Assembly: GCA_030653985.1 (NCBI GenBank)
Contig: JAURYJ010000016.1
Location: 1-64,000, forward strand
Direction of reading: 5' to 3'
Source of the DNA: Methylobacter sp.
GTDB taxonomy: Bacteria > Pseudomonadota > Gammaproteobacteria > Methylococcales > Methylomonadaceae
Length of the DNA stretch: 64,000 bases
Shown here: positions 40,115 through 50,425 of the stretch, one piece after another
Numbering within the stretch: the first letter of the stretch is position 1
How the letters are laid out: the number at the start of each line of letters is the position of its first letter
Position numbers and translations under genes: made by a program
Notes under the pieces: model-generated
Seen by the model: the letters and a program-made list of their open reading frames with translations, nothing else
What the model was told of the DNA's origin: nothing
Databases searched by the model: none

Positions 40115-40136
40115 GGCTAAAGGCTAAAGAATAGAA
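40115..40136. repeat. partial copy of the GGC-AAA repeat family
   Basis: AAGGCTAAAGGCTAAAGAAT begins just after the kinase stop and matches the left half of the copies at 9506 and 41744. The right half is missing. Confidence 0.35.
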
Positions 40137-40202
40137 ATTAAATAACTCAACCCTTGGCGTAAGAGAGCGACCGGCCGGTCACTTTTACAATTTATCGCAT
40201 GT

Positions 40203-41210
40203 TCAAGCCTTTTGCGCAAACATCAGACAAACCGCTAGCAGCGTTTCCCAGGAATCTCCTTGCTGCTGACCTTTAATCTGCCGATCCGCCTTTGCACTCA
40301 ACAGCAATATGCTGTTGAGATCACGTTCACCCAACCGGCTCAACGCATCGCTGACCAGTTGCTGGCGCTTGTCCCAGATTTGGTTATTTTTGAAAACCAA
40401 CGCTTTATTTTGCCCCTGAGCTAACGCCTGTTTAATCCTGATGAGTACCCGAGCTTCCCGCGTTAAGGCCCACAATACCACCGGAGCGGCAACGCCTTCC
40501 GCCTGCAAGCCGGATAATATCTTTAAGATCCGCCCGGCTTTGGCTGCCAGTACGCTATCCATCAGCTTGAACACATCGAACCTGGAACTGTCGGCCACCA
40601 CGTCAAAAATTTGCTGTTTGCTAAGGTATCCTTCACCGTACAACACGTAAAGCTTTTCTATTTCCTGAGCGGCCGCCAACAGATTGCCTTCAATTCGGGA
40701 GGCCAGTATCTTTATGCCTTCCGCTTCAGCCTGCAGTCCGCGTCGCAGCATTCTTTGCTGCAACCAGCGCATCAAGTCCTGGCCTTCTAACGGCCAGACC
40801 TGAATAACACAACCGGCCTTATCCAAGGCCTGAAACCAGCGCGATTTTAATGAGGCGCCGGCCATCTTTGCGGCAGTAATCAGCAGCAGCGTATCTTCCG
40901 GCAGGCGTTCACAATAAGCGATTAAAGCCTTAGAACCCTCGGCACCCGGCGTACCGGTGGGCAACCTTAAATCGATGATTTTCTTATCGGCAAAAATGGA
41001 TAAAGAACCTGCCGACTCGGTTAAGTCATGCCATAAAAACCCGGTATCCGCAACCAGGACCTCGCGGGTATCGTAACCTGCTTTTCGTGCCGCAGCCCTG
41101 ATCGCATCGGCTATCTCGCCCAGCTGTAAAGGCTCATCGCCGCTAATAAAATAAATTGGCGACACCCCCTTTTGCAAAGCTGTCGCTATTTGATCGGGCT
41201 TGAGCCGCAT
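40203..41210 (-). CDS. holA: DNA polymerase III subunit delta
   Basis: HolA is the clamp-loader delta subunit that opens the beta clamp. The 335-residue AAA+-like protein has the N-terminal PIYFISGDEPLQLGEIADAI segment, FADKKIIDLRLP and a C-terminal helical collar domain with LWALTREARVL. It follows lptE by one base in the leuS-lptE-holA cluster, the usual gammaproteobacterial order. Confidence 0.95.
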   Translation of the reverse strand: MRLKPDQIATALQKGVSPIYFISGDEPLQLGEIADAIRAAARKAGYDTREVLVADTGFLWHDLTESAGSLSIFADKKIIDLRLPTGTPGAEGSKALIAYCERLPEDTLLLITAAKMAGASLKSRWFQALDKAGCVIQVWPLEGQDLMRWLQQRMLRRGLQAEAEGIKILASRIEGNLLAAAQEIEKLYVLYGEGYLSKQQIFDVVADSSRFDVFKLMDSVLAAKAGRILKILSGLQAEGVAAPVVLWALTREARVLIRIKQALAQGQNKALVFKNNQIWDKRQQLVSDALSRLGERDLNSILLLSAKADRQIKGQQQGDSWETLLAVCLMFAQKA

Positions 41211-41211
41211 A

Positions 41212-41736
41212 TTATCTTGCGCCTGCCTCTAATACGACCCTGGCACGATTAACGATGGTATTGACTGCCTGCAAATACATTTCATTACGGATCATGGCTT
41301 CTTCATTATCTTTGGCAATAACAAATTGCTGATCATTGTAATATGCACGCCTGATGTCAACCGTCTGCCGCTCCATTAACAGCGCGTCACCGGCATTGGC
41401 CAATTCATAGTCCAGGCGATAGTTAAGTTCAAACTCGTTAGACTTGCCTCGAGCACTCAAAGATAAGACACGCCGAGTAAACTCCTCGTTAAATATTTTG
41501 ATAACAACGCCCGCTCCCTGACGAGAACTGGTCAGCTGACCGGAAGATGACTTCATGACCTGACTAAATTGCTCAAGTAGCAGTCCGGAACCGCCCTCTA
41601 CATAAACGTTTTTCATGTTTTCAGGCAATTGAAAAGCGCCCCGCAAATGATAGCCGCAAGCGCTCAATAACAAAGCTAAACCTAAGATGACTGCTTTTTT
41701 TGTTAACACGCTTTTTCCTCTTAATGAATAGAACAT
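41212..41736 (-). CDS. lptE: LPS-assembly lipoprotein LptE
   Basis: LptE plugs the LptD barrel and helps deliver LPS to the outer surface. A lipoprotein signal (AVILGLALLLSACGYHLRG, Cys near residue 27) precedes a domain of usual size, 174 residues in all. It lies between leuS and holA. A repeat of the GGC-AAA family occupies the gap towards leuS. Confidence 0.93.
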   Translation of the reverse strand: MFYSLRGKSVLTKKAVILGLALLLSACGYHLRGAFQLPENMKNVYVEGGSGLLLEQFSQVMKSSSGQLTSSRQGAGVVIKIFNEEFTRRVLSLSARGKSNEFELNYRLDYELANAGDALLMERQTVDIRRAYYNDQQFVIAKDNEEAMIRNEMYLQAVNTIVNRARVVLEAGAR

Positions 41737-41743
41737 GGGGATA

Positions 41744-41823
41744 CTAAAGGCTAAAAATTGAAATATCCCCTAGACCTAAATACAAGATTTTTTTCGCCCT
41801 TCGCCCTTCGTCTTTCGCCTAAA
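41744..41823. repeat. palindromic intergenic repeat, GGC-AAA/CTTTCG family
   Basis: AAAGGCTAAAAATTGAAA on the left faces TTTCGCCCTTCGCCCTTCGT, ending CTTTCGCCT, on the right. The right end overlaps the leuS stop codon. The left half closely matches the copy at 9506. Confidence 0.5.
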
Positions 41824-44269
41824 CAACAATATTGACCAATTTATTAGGCACCACTATCACTTTTCTAACCGGCTTGCCTTCAATAAAGCGCTTAACCTGT
41901 TCATCATTCAACGCCATTACCTCTATTTCATCTTTAGTCGCAGTAACCGAAACCTTGATCTTGCTGCGCAATTTACCGTTAACCTGTAACACCAACTCCA
42001 AAATATCCTGCGCCAAAGCCGTCGTATCAACTTCTGGCCATGATGCGCTAACGACGGCTTGCTGATGCCCCAAGTCCAGCCACAATTGATGGCAGATATG
42101 CGGCACGATCGGCGACAACATCAACACAATGGCTTCCAATGCCTCCTGCCGGATCGCCCTGGCATTATCGGAGTCATCGACAAATTTAGCCAAGGTGTTG
42201 ATCAGCTCCATATTCGAGGCAATAACGGTATTAAAGGTATAGCGTCGGCCAAAATCATCGGTCACTTTCTGGATAGTCAGATGCAGTGCTCGGCGGACTG
42301 TCTGCTGCTGTTCGGTTAATGCCTGTTTATCGAGCGGCACCGTAGAACCGCCGGTCTCACTATGCTGATAAGCCTGTTTCCACAGCCGTTTCAGGAATCT
42401 GAATGCGCCCTCTACGCCACTGTCAGACCATTCCAGCGATTGCTCTGGAGGCGCTGCAAACATGATAAACAGCCGCACGGTATCTGCGCCGTATTGATCG
42501 ATCAGGCCTTGCGGATCGACCGTATTGCCCTTGGATTTGGACATTTTGCTGCCGTCTTTGAGCACCATGCCTTGCGTCAGCAGTTTTTTAAACGGCTCGT
42601 CACAAACCAGCAAGCCTTCATCGCGCAATAATTTGGTGTAAAACCGCGCATACAACAAATGCAAAATAGCGTGTTCGATACCGCCGATATAATGGTCGAC
42701 CGGCAACCAGTATTTGGCGCTTTCATCGAGCATAGCATCCGGGTTATTGCCGGCAAAACGCGCGAAATACCAGGACGATTCCATAAAGGTATCGAAGGTG
42801 TCAGTTTCCCGATGCGCATCTTTGCCGCATGACGGACAAGCCACATGGGAAAAAGTCGGATGTCCGACCAGCGGCGATTGCGAGCCGTCCAGCACCACAT
42901 CTTTAGGCAACTCTACCGGTAGGTCTTGTTCAGGAACAGCAACCGTACCGCAGTCGTCGCAATAAATAACCGGGATCGGCGCACCCCAGTAACGTTGACG
43001 GGAAACGCCCCAGTCGCGTAGGCGGAAATTGGTTTTCCGTTGACCTTTATGCTCTTTTTCCAGGGCTTCTGAAATAGCCGCAAACGCCTGCTCGGAAGTC
43101 AAACCATCAAACGCGCCTGAATTTTTTAACACGCCTTTTACGGTATAAGCCTGCTCTGAACAATCGTCGGCGACTTCACCGTCTTTGGCAAAAACCACCT
43201 GTTTGATCGCGATACCGTACTTAAGCGCGAACTCGAAATCGCGTTGGTCATGAGCAGGAACAGACATCACCGCACCGGTGCCGTAACCCATCAACACGAA
43301 ATTGGCAATCCAGACCGGAACCGGTTCGCCGGTGATCGGATGCAGCGCTTTAATACCGGAATCAATACCGCGTTTTTCCATGGTTTCCATGGCCGCTTCC
43401 GAGGTTTCCATCATCTTGCAATCGGCTATGAATGCGCTGATGTCAGCATTGCTTGCTGCGGCTTTTAGCGCCAGAGGATGTTCCGCTGCTACGGCAAGAT
43501 AGGTCACCCCCATCAGCGTATCGGGACGCGTAGTATAGATGCTGACAGGCTCAGAATCAGGCACAGGGAAATTCATCTCCACGCCTTCAGAGCGGCCTAT
43601 CCAGTTAACCTGCATGGTTTTGACCTGTTCCGGCCAGCCATCCAAGGCTTCCAGGGAGCTGAGCAATTCATCCGCATAGGCAGTGATTTTTAAAAACCAT
43701 TGGGCAATTTCTTTGCGCTCGACCGGGGTGTCGCAACGCCAGCAACAGCCATCAATGACCTGCTCATTAGCCAAAACAGTTTTATCATGCGGGCACCAGT
43801 TGACCGGTGCGGTTTTTTTATAAACCAGACCTTTGTTCAGCAACTTCAGGAAAAACCATTGCTCCCACTTGTAATATTGCGGATCGCAAGTGGCTAATTC
43901 GCGGTTCCAGTCATAGCCGAAACCCAGCCGTTTGAGCTGGTCGCGCATATAGTCGATGTTGCTGTAGGTCCAGTCGGCAGGATGCACGCCGTGCTGCATT
44001 GCGGCATTTTCTGCCGGCAGGCCAAACGCATCCCAGCCCATAGGCTGCATAACATTTTTGCCCAACATACGCTGATAGCGGCTGATAACGTCGCCAATGG
44101 TATAATTACGAACATGCCCCATGTGTAATTTACCGCTGGGGTAAGGGAACATCGCCAAGCAATAATACTTAGGTTGTGTCGATGATTCCGACACATTAAA
44201 TACGCCTGAAACTTCCCAGGCGGCCTGTACTTCTTGCTCGATTGCCAACGGCTTATAATTTTCTTGCAT
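41819..44269 (-). CDS. leuS: leucyl-tRNA synthetase
   Basis: LeuRS charges tRNA-Leu. The 816-residue class I enzyme carries HMGH near residue 49, KMSKS near residue 575 and an inserted CP1 editing domain with [13 protein letters not shown] zinc-type Cys cluster ([20 protein letters not shown]) is present. It opens the leuS-lptE-holA cluster and diverges from the zinc-ribbon gene. Confidence 0.97.
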   Translation of the reverse strand: MQENYKPLAIEQEVQAAWEVSGVFNVSESSTQPKYYCLAMFPYPSGKLHMGHVRNYTIGDVISRYQRMLGKNVMQPMGWDAFGLPAENAAMQHGVHPADWTYSNIDYMRDQLKRLGFGYDWNRELATCDPQYYKWEQWFFLKLLNKGLVYKKTAPVNWCPHDKTVLANEQVIDGCCWRCDTPVERKEIAQWFLKITAYADELLSSLEALDGWPEQVKTMQVNWIGRSEGVEMNFPVPDSEPVSIYTTRPDTLMGVTYLAVAAEHPLALKAAASNADISAFIADCKMMETSEAAMETMEKRGIDSGIKALHPITGEPVPVWIANFVLMGYGTGAVMSVPAHDQRDFEFALKYGIAIKQVVFAKDGEVADDCSEQAYTVKGVLKNSGAFDGLTSEQAFAAISEALEKEHKGQRKTNFRLRDWGVSRQRYWGAPIPVIYCDDCGTVAVPEQDLPVELPKDVVLDGSQSPLVGHPTFSHVACPSCGKDAHRETDTFDTFMESSWYFARFAGNNPDAMLDESAKYWLPVDHYIGGIEHAILHLLYARFYTKLLRDEGLLVCDEPFKKLLTQGMVLKDGSKMSKSKGNTVDPQGLIDQYGADTVRLFIMFAAPPEQSLEWSDSGVEGAFRFLKRLWKQAYQHSETGGSTVPLDKQALTEQQQTVRRALHLTIQKVTDDFGRRYTFNTVIASNMELINTLAKFVDDSDNARAIRQEALEAIVLMLSPIVPHICHQLWLDLGHQQAVVSASWPEVDTTALAQDILELVLQVNGKLRSKIKVSVTATKDEIEVMALNDEQVKRFIEGKPVRKVIVVPNKLVNIVV

Positions 44270-44353
44270 CCTTCTCGTCTTTTACCAGTCAAAAGCGTTA
44301 GAATACCGTACAGTTACTTAAATCTAAAGCGCCATTTTCAGGAGTTGAACCTT

Positions 44354-44839
44354 ATGAATAAAAACAAACTAGTTGCCGCCTATACCGATTTTATGAAGCA
44401 TCTCCATGAAACCATGGAAGATACGCTGCATTCTTTTGCCGAAGCGCTGGAAATATCAAAAGAAAAAACTCGCAAAGACAATGACTTGACCAGCGATGAA
44501 CTGGACAAGGTTTCAGAGTTTGTTCAACGTGATATTGAACATGCCGCACACGGCTTGTCACCTAAAGAAGATGACGACTCGCTGTCCGAGTGGTTTAAAT
44601 TCGACATTGAATTGATTGAAAACTTCGCTCTGGATGCTTTTTTAAGCCTTGCCGATAAAACCCGCCTGGAACTGGCAAAACTTGAACAATTAGCGGAAGC
44701 ACACACTTATCACAGCGGCGACATTACCATACCGGGCACTTTTGTCTGTGACGACTGCGGCAAGGAAATTGCGTTTAAAACACCCAGTGAAATCCCTGAA
44801 TGCCCGCAATGCCATGGTAAAACCTTTATCCGCATTTGA
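44354..44839 (+). CDS. zinc-ribbon protein, DUF1451 (YbeL-like)
   Basis: A 161-residue protein with a charged helical N-terminal region (MNKNKLVAAYTDFMKHLHET) and a C-terminal zinc ribbon CDDCGKEIAF...CPQCHGKTF. This matches the DUF1451/YbeL group, which in E. coli also sits beside leuS. I chose the ATG at 44354, preceded by CAGGAG. The longer upstream frame lies in the leuS leader. Function is unknown. Confidence 0.85.
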   Translation: MNKNKLVAAYTDFMKHLHETMEDTLHSFAEALEISKEKTRKDNDLTSDELDKVSEFVQRDIEHAAHGLSPKEDDDSLSEWFKFDIELIENFALDAFLSLADKTRLELAKLEQLAEAHTYHSGDITIPGTFVCDDCGKEIAFKTPSEIPECPQCHGKTFIRI

Positions 44840-44897
44840 TATTAACGGCCTAAGCCTTATAATGCGAACCTTAACTATTTGATTTAACGGGAATAAC

Positions 44898-45680
44898 ATG
44901 CGCAGAGTCATTTTCAACCAGAAAGGCGGCGTCGGCAAATCTACTATTACGTGCAATTTAGCCGCTATCAGTGCTGTTGAAGGCAAGCGTACCTTAGTGA
45001 TCGATCTCGATGTTCAGGGCAATTCAACACAATACCTGCTCGGCAATAAAATCAGCGATAGCGATAAAACGATTGCCCGCTTCTTTAAAGATTGCCTGAG
45101 CCTGTCCCTGTTTGGCGGCGGCTCATCAGGTTCCGGTCTTGAAAGTGCTATCCATCAGACTCCCTTCCCCAACCTGTTTGTAATTCCATCCCACCCCGAG
45201 CTTGAACCGTTGCAAGGTCGTTTGGAGTCACGAATGAAAATCTTTAAATTAAAAGAAGCGCTGGAAAAATTGGAGGGCTTTGATGCCATCTATATGGATA
45301 CCCCGCCTATCCTGAACTTTTACAGCCAGTCTGCCTTAATCGCCGCCGACAAATGCTTAATCCCTTTCGATTGCGACACCTTTGCCCGGGATGCCCTGTA
45401 TTCGCTGATGCAGGTGGTAGCTGAGATTAAGGCCGACCATAATCAACATCTTGAAATTGAAGGTATTATCGTCAACCAGTTTCAACGACAGGCTAACCTG
45501 CCCCGTCAATTAGTCGAAGAACTAATTGCCGAGGGACTGCCGGTACTGGCTGCAATGATCTCGCCATCGGTCAAGGTCAGGGAATCGCACTCAGAATCAA
45601 AACCGTTGGTGCATTATGTGCCTAATCATAAGCTGACTGACGAATACCGGGCGTTACATGCAGAGCTTCATGGTAGTTAG
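44898..45680 (+). CDS. orphan ParA/MinD-family ATPase
   Basis: A 260-residue ParA-type ATPase with the deviant Walker A KGGVGKST at residues 9-16, switch I LDVQGNST and switch II YMDTPPILNF. No ParB, MinE or chemoreceptor gene adjoins it, and it lacks the N-terminal DNA-binding domain of plasmid ParA. Members of this group can position plasmids, chromosomes, chemotaxis arrays or other cargo; the cargo here is unknown. It begins 58 bases after the zinc-ribbon gene and may be cotranscribed with it. Confidence 0.85.
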   Translation: MRRVIFNQKGGVGKSTITCNLAAISAVEGKRTLVIDLDVQGNSTQYLLGNKISDSDKTIARFFKDCLSLSLFGGGSSGSGLESAIHQTPFPNLFVIPSHPELEPLQGRLESRMKIFKLKEALEKLEGFDAIYMDTPPILNFYSQSALIAADKCLIPFDCDTFARDALYSLMQVVAEIKADHNQHLEIEGIIVNQFQRQANLPRQLVEELIAEGLPVLAAMISPSVKVRESHSESKPLVHYVPNHKLTDEYRALHAELHGS

Positions 45681-45691
45681 GTAGCCACATC

Positions 45692-45884
45692 GTTCCCACG
45701 CTCCGGCGTGGAAACGCATCCTGTACCGCTTCAGCGGTGCGGGACACAAAGTAGACCGTAAAAATATCCAAGAAAACTTGCTGGCTCCCTTCTACATATT
45801 GGGATCATCGAAAGCGAAGCTCCAGCTTTGCGAGACAGGAAGCTGGAGCTTCCAACACCAAATTCCCAAGCTTGAGCTGGGGAA
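45692..45884. repeat. cluster of palindromic repeats upstream of lnt
   Basis: Four hairpins in under 200 bases: CCCACGC/GCGTGG (45692-45714), ACCGCT/AGCGGT (45724-45739), GAAGCTCCAGCTT with AAGCTGGAGCTTC (45816-45828/45840-45852, perfect 13 bp) and TTCCCAAGCTTGAGCTGGGG (45863-45884). These wordings recur in many proteobacterial genomes. The gap has no gene. Confidence 0.75.
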
Positions 45885-45913
45885 CTAGCAATAACACGAC
45901 ATCCCCCTATATT

Positions 45914-47476
45914 ATGAACAGTCTCACACTCAAGCCTTGGCTACTCCCCATTCTGTCCGGCGTTTTCATCGGCACCAGTTATATCCCCTTCCCACCTTGG
46001 GCCTCTTTATTCTGTTTTGTGCCATTGTGGATTTTCTGGAGTCAGCAAACCCGCTTAAAAAACGTTCTTATTGGCGGCATGATTACCTCATTCGTGTTTA
46101 CGCTGATCGGCTTTAACTGGGTCACTTACCTGTTACATGAGTTTGCCCATCTGGACTGGCCGGTAGCAGTCATCGGCATGGTGGTCTATGGCTTGATCGC
46201 CCACTTGTTTGTGCCGCTGGCCGGTGTGCTGTGGTTTTGGGGGCAACAAAAATTTAACTGGTCAAAGCGGCTCTCGCTGGGACTGATGGCGCTGATCACC
46301 ACACTGTGTGAAGCCTATTCGCTGACCCTGTTCGACTGGAACTTCGGTTATTCGTGGTATGGCTCAAACATTCCCGTTTACCATTGGGCGGAAGTGATCG
46401 GCTTTAGCGGACTCAGCGCCGCCACCCTGCTGTGCAATCTGCCGCTTTATATTGCCTGGGAAAAGCGCACACAAAACACCGGCAAGATTATCTTAGCGAC
46501 TGTCGTTACCGGCTTTGTGCTGCTGAATATCGGTGGCCTGTGGCTTAAAAACAGACTGCCGCAACCGGACGCGTCATTTAAAACCCTATTGGTTCAGGCT
46601 TATATCGACAATGCGGAAAAACTGGCCGCAGAGTTAGGCCGTGGCTTTGGCAAGGAAATATTCGACCGTTATCTCACCCTGACCGATAACGCACTCAAAG
46701 CCCATCAAGACGCCAAAATCGACTTCGCCCTGTGGCCTGAAACTGCCTTTCCGGCCTTGCTGGGCGAGCAATTTAAAGCCGATGACTATCCCGTAGCGCT
46801 GGCGCAATTTCTCCAAGAGCGGCAACTGCCGCTGATTACCGGCGCTTATAGCGTCGATGAACCCTCCCGCCTGATGACCAATTCGTTATTTGTGTTGAAT
46901 AAAGATGGCGAGATTGTGCCGCCGCATTACAGCAAATCGATCTTGCTGGCTTTTGGCGAATACATCCCCGGCGAACAATTTTTCCCTGAAATCCGCAACT
47001 GGCTGCCGCCCACAGGGCATTTTGCCCGAGGCCACGGCCCAACTAACTTGCTGAACTGGAACGGCTATAAAATGGGTGCGCAAATCTGCTACGAAAGCCT
47101 GTTCCCCGGATTCACTCGCTCACTGGCAGAGCTTGGCGCACAGTTCATCGTCAATGTAACCAATGATTCCTGGTACGGCACCTGGCAGGAACCCTACCAG
47201 CATATGTACATGACCTTGGCACGCGGTGTGGAATTTCGCCGTCCGGTATTACGCGTCACCAACACCGGCATTTCCACGGTATCGCTGGCATCCGGAGAAA
47301 TCCTGGAACGTTCGCCGATACATCAAGCCTGGACTGGCTTATACGACGTGCCTTATCTGAAGAACCCGCCAGCTACCTTTTATCAGAACTGGTTCTGGCT
47401 GGTGCCGGGTTTATTATGGGGAGCGTTGGTTTTATTATTAGGCATTGGGATGGTAAAGCGCCTGGATAATAATTAA
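45914..47476 (+). CDS. lnt: apolipoprotein N-acyltransferase
   Basis: Lnt adds the third acyl chain to lipoproteins in the inner membrane. The 520-residue protein has about six N-terminal membrane helices, a periplasmic nitrilase domain from about residue 220 and a final helix. The catalytic triad is visible: Glu in WPETAFPAL, Lys in YSKSILLAFGEY and Cys in GAQICYESLFPG. The frame extends upstream to a TTG inside a repeat; the ATG at 45914 is preferred. corC, its frequent partner, is not upstream. Confidence 0.96.
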   Translation: MNSLTLKPWLLPILSGVFIGTSYIPFPPWASLFCFVPLWIFWSQQTRLKNVLIGGMITSFVFTLIGFNWVTYLLHEFAHLDWPVAVIGMVVYGLIAHLFVPLAGVLWFWGQQKFNWSKRLSLGLMALITTLCEAYSLTLFDWNFGYSWYGSNIPVYHWAEVIGFSGLSAATLLCNLPLYIAWEKRTQNTGKIILATVVTGFVLLNIGGLWLKNRLPQPDASFKTLLVQAYIDNAEKLAAELGRGFGKEIFDRYLTLTDNALKAHQDAKIDFALWPETAFPALLGEQFKADDYPVALAQFLQERQLPLITGAYSVDEPSRLMTNSLFVLNKDGEIVPPHYSKSILLAFGEYIPGEQFFPEIRNWLPPTGHFARGHGPTNLLNWNGYKMGAQICYESLFPGFTRSLAELGAQFIVNVTNDSWYGTWQEPYQHMYMTLARGVEFRRPVLRVTNTGISTVSLASGEILERSPIHQAWTGLYDVPYLKNPPATFYQNWFWLVPGLLWGALVLLLGIGMVKRLDNN

Positions 47477-47480
47477 GCCC

Positions 47481-47582
47481 TGTAGGGTAGATTCGTAGCA
47501 TCACAATCCACCGCGCAACCTGATGCAGGCTGTAATCGGTGTCGTGGTTGATTGACGGTTTGCGTGACGAAACCACCCTACA
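47481..47582. repeat. 102-bp palindrome after lnt
   Basis: TGTAGGGTAGATTCGT (47481-47496) faces ACGAAACCACCCTACA (47567-47582), 13 of 16 positions pairing. The interior contains ATCCACCGCGCAACC. TGTAGGGT...ATCCACC repeats are widespread between bacterial genes. It sits between the convergent lnt and the periplasmic-protein gene and may act as a shared terminator. Confidence 0.65.
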
Positions 47583-47592
47583 AATGACGATC

Positions 47593-48252
47593 TTACTTGG
47601 TTTTCACCTTTATGGTGGCAACAGACACGGTTTTGCCTTCGGAATGCAACATGACGCTCAGCAGTCCTGGAATATTATCCCAGCGCATCACATGTTCATT
47701 ACTAAAACTCGCATCCTTTACCGTGAGCCCAAGCATTGCCAAAGTCTCTTTGCTGTATGGCGCATTAGCCAGACTCCCTTTTACGGTAGTTTCACTAACC
47801 TTTCCGTCGATAAATTCAACGCTGACACTGACATCACCGTCCTTGAATGAACAGTGCAAGGCGGATTGTTCCTTGACGCAGAAAACGGGATCGCCCAGTA
47901 ACGCTAATGCCTCCGCTTTGGTTTTACCTTCAACCTTCTGACTGTAGGCGGGACTGCGGAACGCCCCGTTTACGGTAATCCAGTCTGCTTTTCCGTCAAT
48001 GAATACAATTTCAATTTCATCTTCCTGAAATGAGCAGTTCAGCGCTGATTCTGACTTGGCACAGAAAACAGGCTCACCCAGTAATACCTCAACTTCCGCT
48101 TGGGTTTTTCCCGCCAGCTTCGGAATATCAAATAACACCCCAGCAGGTGGCTGCTCTGTTGTTCGGTTTTGCTCGATGTTCTTGGCGTCCACCGTCATGA
48201 CCATGGAAAACAGCGCAAGAACCGCTATCGGGTACTTGATAAAAGCGGACAT
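47593..48252 (-). CDS. periplasmic protein with two tandem Cys-pair domains
   Basis: I do not recognise this 219-residue protein. A signal peptide (residues 1-23, ending TVDA) precedes two homologous units of about 55 residues. Each has the pattern GKT[QK]AE, LLG[ED]PVFC, SAL[NH]CSF, FIDGK and T V[NK]G, with two Cys per unit, so two intradomain disulfides are likely. A third, unrelated segment follows. The units resemble SmpA/OmlA-type folds (the LLG-P pattern), but that is weak. The ATG at 48252 was preferred over a TTG six codons upstream. It follows dapB by 22 bases and may be read from the hrcA-dapB operon. Confidence 0.65.
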   Translation of the reverse strand: MSAFIKYPIAVLALFSMVMTVDAKNIEQNRTTEQPPAGVLFDIPKLAGKTQAEVEVLLGEPVFCAKSESALNCSFQEDEIEIVFIDGKADWITVNGAFRSPAYSQKVEGKTKAEALALLGDPVFCVKEQSALHCSFKDGDVSVSVEFIDGKVSETTVKGSLANAPYSKETLAMLGLTVKDASFSNEHVMRWDNIPGLLSVMLHSEGKTVSVATIKVKTK

Positions 48253-48274
48253 TAAGATGCTAACACCCAATCAT

Positions 48275-49081
<807 letters not shown>

Positions 49082-50215
49082 TTATCCTGTTAGTTTATCG
49101 AAAAAGCTTTTTACGCCATCGGTCCATGAAGACTCCTGCGGACTATGATGCTTACCGCCGCCGGATAGGGATTCGCTGAGCTGCTCAACCAAGACTTTTT
49201 GTTCCTTGGTCAGATGCACAGGGGTTTCAATCTGTACCTTGCATAACAAATCGCCGACCGGCCCGCCCCTGACCGGCTTGACGCCTTTGCCGCGCAATCT
49301 GAATAATTTTCCGGTTTGCGTTTCAGCGGGAATTTTCAACAGCACTTTGCCATTCAAGGTCGGCACTTCCAGTTCACCGCCCAAACAGGCGGTAGGAAAA
49401 CTGATCGGCACTTCACAATATAAATTGGCACCATCACGAGTAAAAATCGCATGTTCTTTTACCTGAACCTGAACATAAAGATCGCCGGCCGGGCCGCCAA
49501 ATTCTCCGGCTTCACCTTCTCCAGCCAAGCGTATGCGATCGCCAGTATCGACGCCTGCCGGGATTTTTGCCGACAAGGTTTTATTTTCCTGGACACGACC
49601 CTGTCCATGGCATGAACCGCAAGGATCTTTTATCTGTTTGCCGGAACCGTGACAGGTTGGGCAAGTTTGTTGAACTGAAAAGAAACCTTGTTGCATCCTG
49701 ACTTGACCGTGGCCGTGACAAGTTGAGCAAGTGACAGGACTAGAACCTTTTTTAGCACCGGAACCGTTACACACCCCACAGGCAACCAACACCGGTACAC
49801 GAATTTTAGCATCGGTACCGAATACGGCTTCTTCCAACGATAATTCCAGGTTGTAGCGCAGGTCCGAGCCGCGCTGAACGTTGCTCCGCTGCTGTTGCTG
49901 TCTTCCGCCGCCAAAAATGTCGCCGAAAATATCACTAAAACTTTCGCCGCCGCCAAAACCGCCGGAACGCCCGCCGCCCATCGAAGGATCAATCCCGGCA
50001 TGGCCAAACTGATCATAAGCGGAGCGTTTTTTAGGATCCGATAAAACTTCGTAAGCTTCTTTAATCTGCTTAAACTTGGCCTCAGCTTCTACCTGATTGT
50101 CTTTGTTCCTGTCAGGGTGATGCTTCATCGCCTTGCTGCGATAGCTTTTCTTAATCTCTGCATCACTGGCGTTTCTGTCTACACCGAGAAGCTTGTAAAA
50201 ATCTTCTTTTGCCAT
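49082..50215 (-). CDS. dnaJ: co-chaperone DnaJ
   Basis: DnaJ stimulates DnaK ATPase and delivers substrates. The 377-residue protein has a J-domain with HPD (HHPDRNKDN), a Gly/Phe-rich linker (residues about 75-110, [16 protein letters not shown]), four zinc-binding repeats ([32 protein letters not shown]) and the C-terminal substrate domain. A 210-base gap with palindromes separates it from dnaK. Confidence 0.97.
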   Translation of the reverse strand: MAKEDFYKLLGVDRNASDAEIKKSYRSKAMKHHPDRNKDNQVEAEAKFKQIKEAYEVLSDPKKRSAYDQFGHAGIDPSMGGGRSGGFGGGESFSDIFGDIFGGGRQQQQRSNVQRGSDLRYNLELSLEEAVFGTDAKIRVPVLVACGVCNGSGAKKGSSPVTCSTCHGHGQVRMQQGFFSVQQTCPTCHGSGKQIKDPCGSCHGQGRVQENKTLSAKIPAGVDTGDRIRLAGEGEAGEFGGPAGDLYVQVQVKEHAIFTRDGANLYCEVPISFPTACLGGELEVPTLNGKVLLKIPAETQTGKLFRLRGKGVKPVRGGPVGDLLCKVQIETPVHLTKEQKVLVEQLSESLSGGGKHHSPQESSWTDGVKSFFDKLTG

Positions 50216-50303
50216 GGTTCAATAGTCTATTGTTGGATTTTGATGATTATCATCGTCTGGTTTTGTCCGAGATACCCCGTAAGAGGATAAGAGACTGATG
50301 ACT

Positions 50304-50370
50304 AAACCACAAAAAGAACACGAAGGGACGCGACGTTTTTTCTTCGCGAGCTTCGTGTTCTTCGTGGTTT
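50304..50370. repeat. 67-bp palindrome between dnaK and dnaJ
   Basis: The left arm 50304-50325 begins AAACCACAAAAAGAACACGA and faces CTTCGTGTTCTTCGTGGTTT (50351-50370), pairing over 20 positions with a two-base offset. This wording is a widespread bacterial intergenic repeat. A second stem, GTGGGG (50393-50398) with CCCCAC (50410-50415), follows. Together they could uncouple dnaJ from dnaK levels. Confidence 0.8.
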
Positions 50371-50425
50371 CATGCCTTAAATTAATGCCTATGTGGGGTA
50401 AGGAATACGCCCCACCAGCTACACT

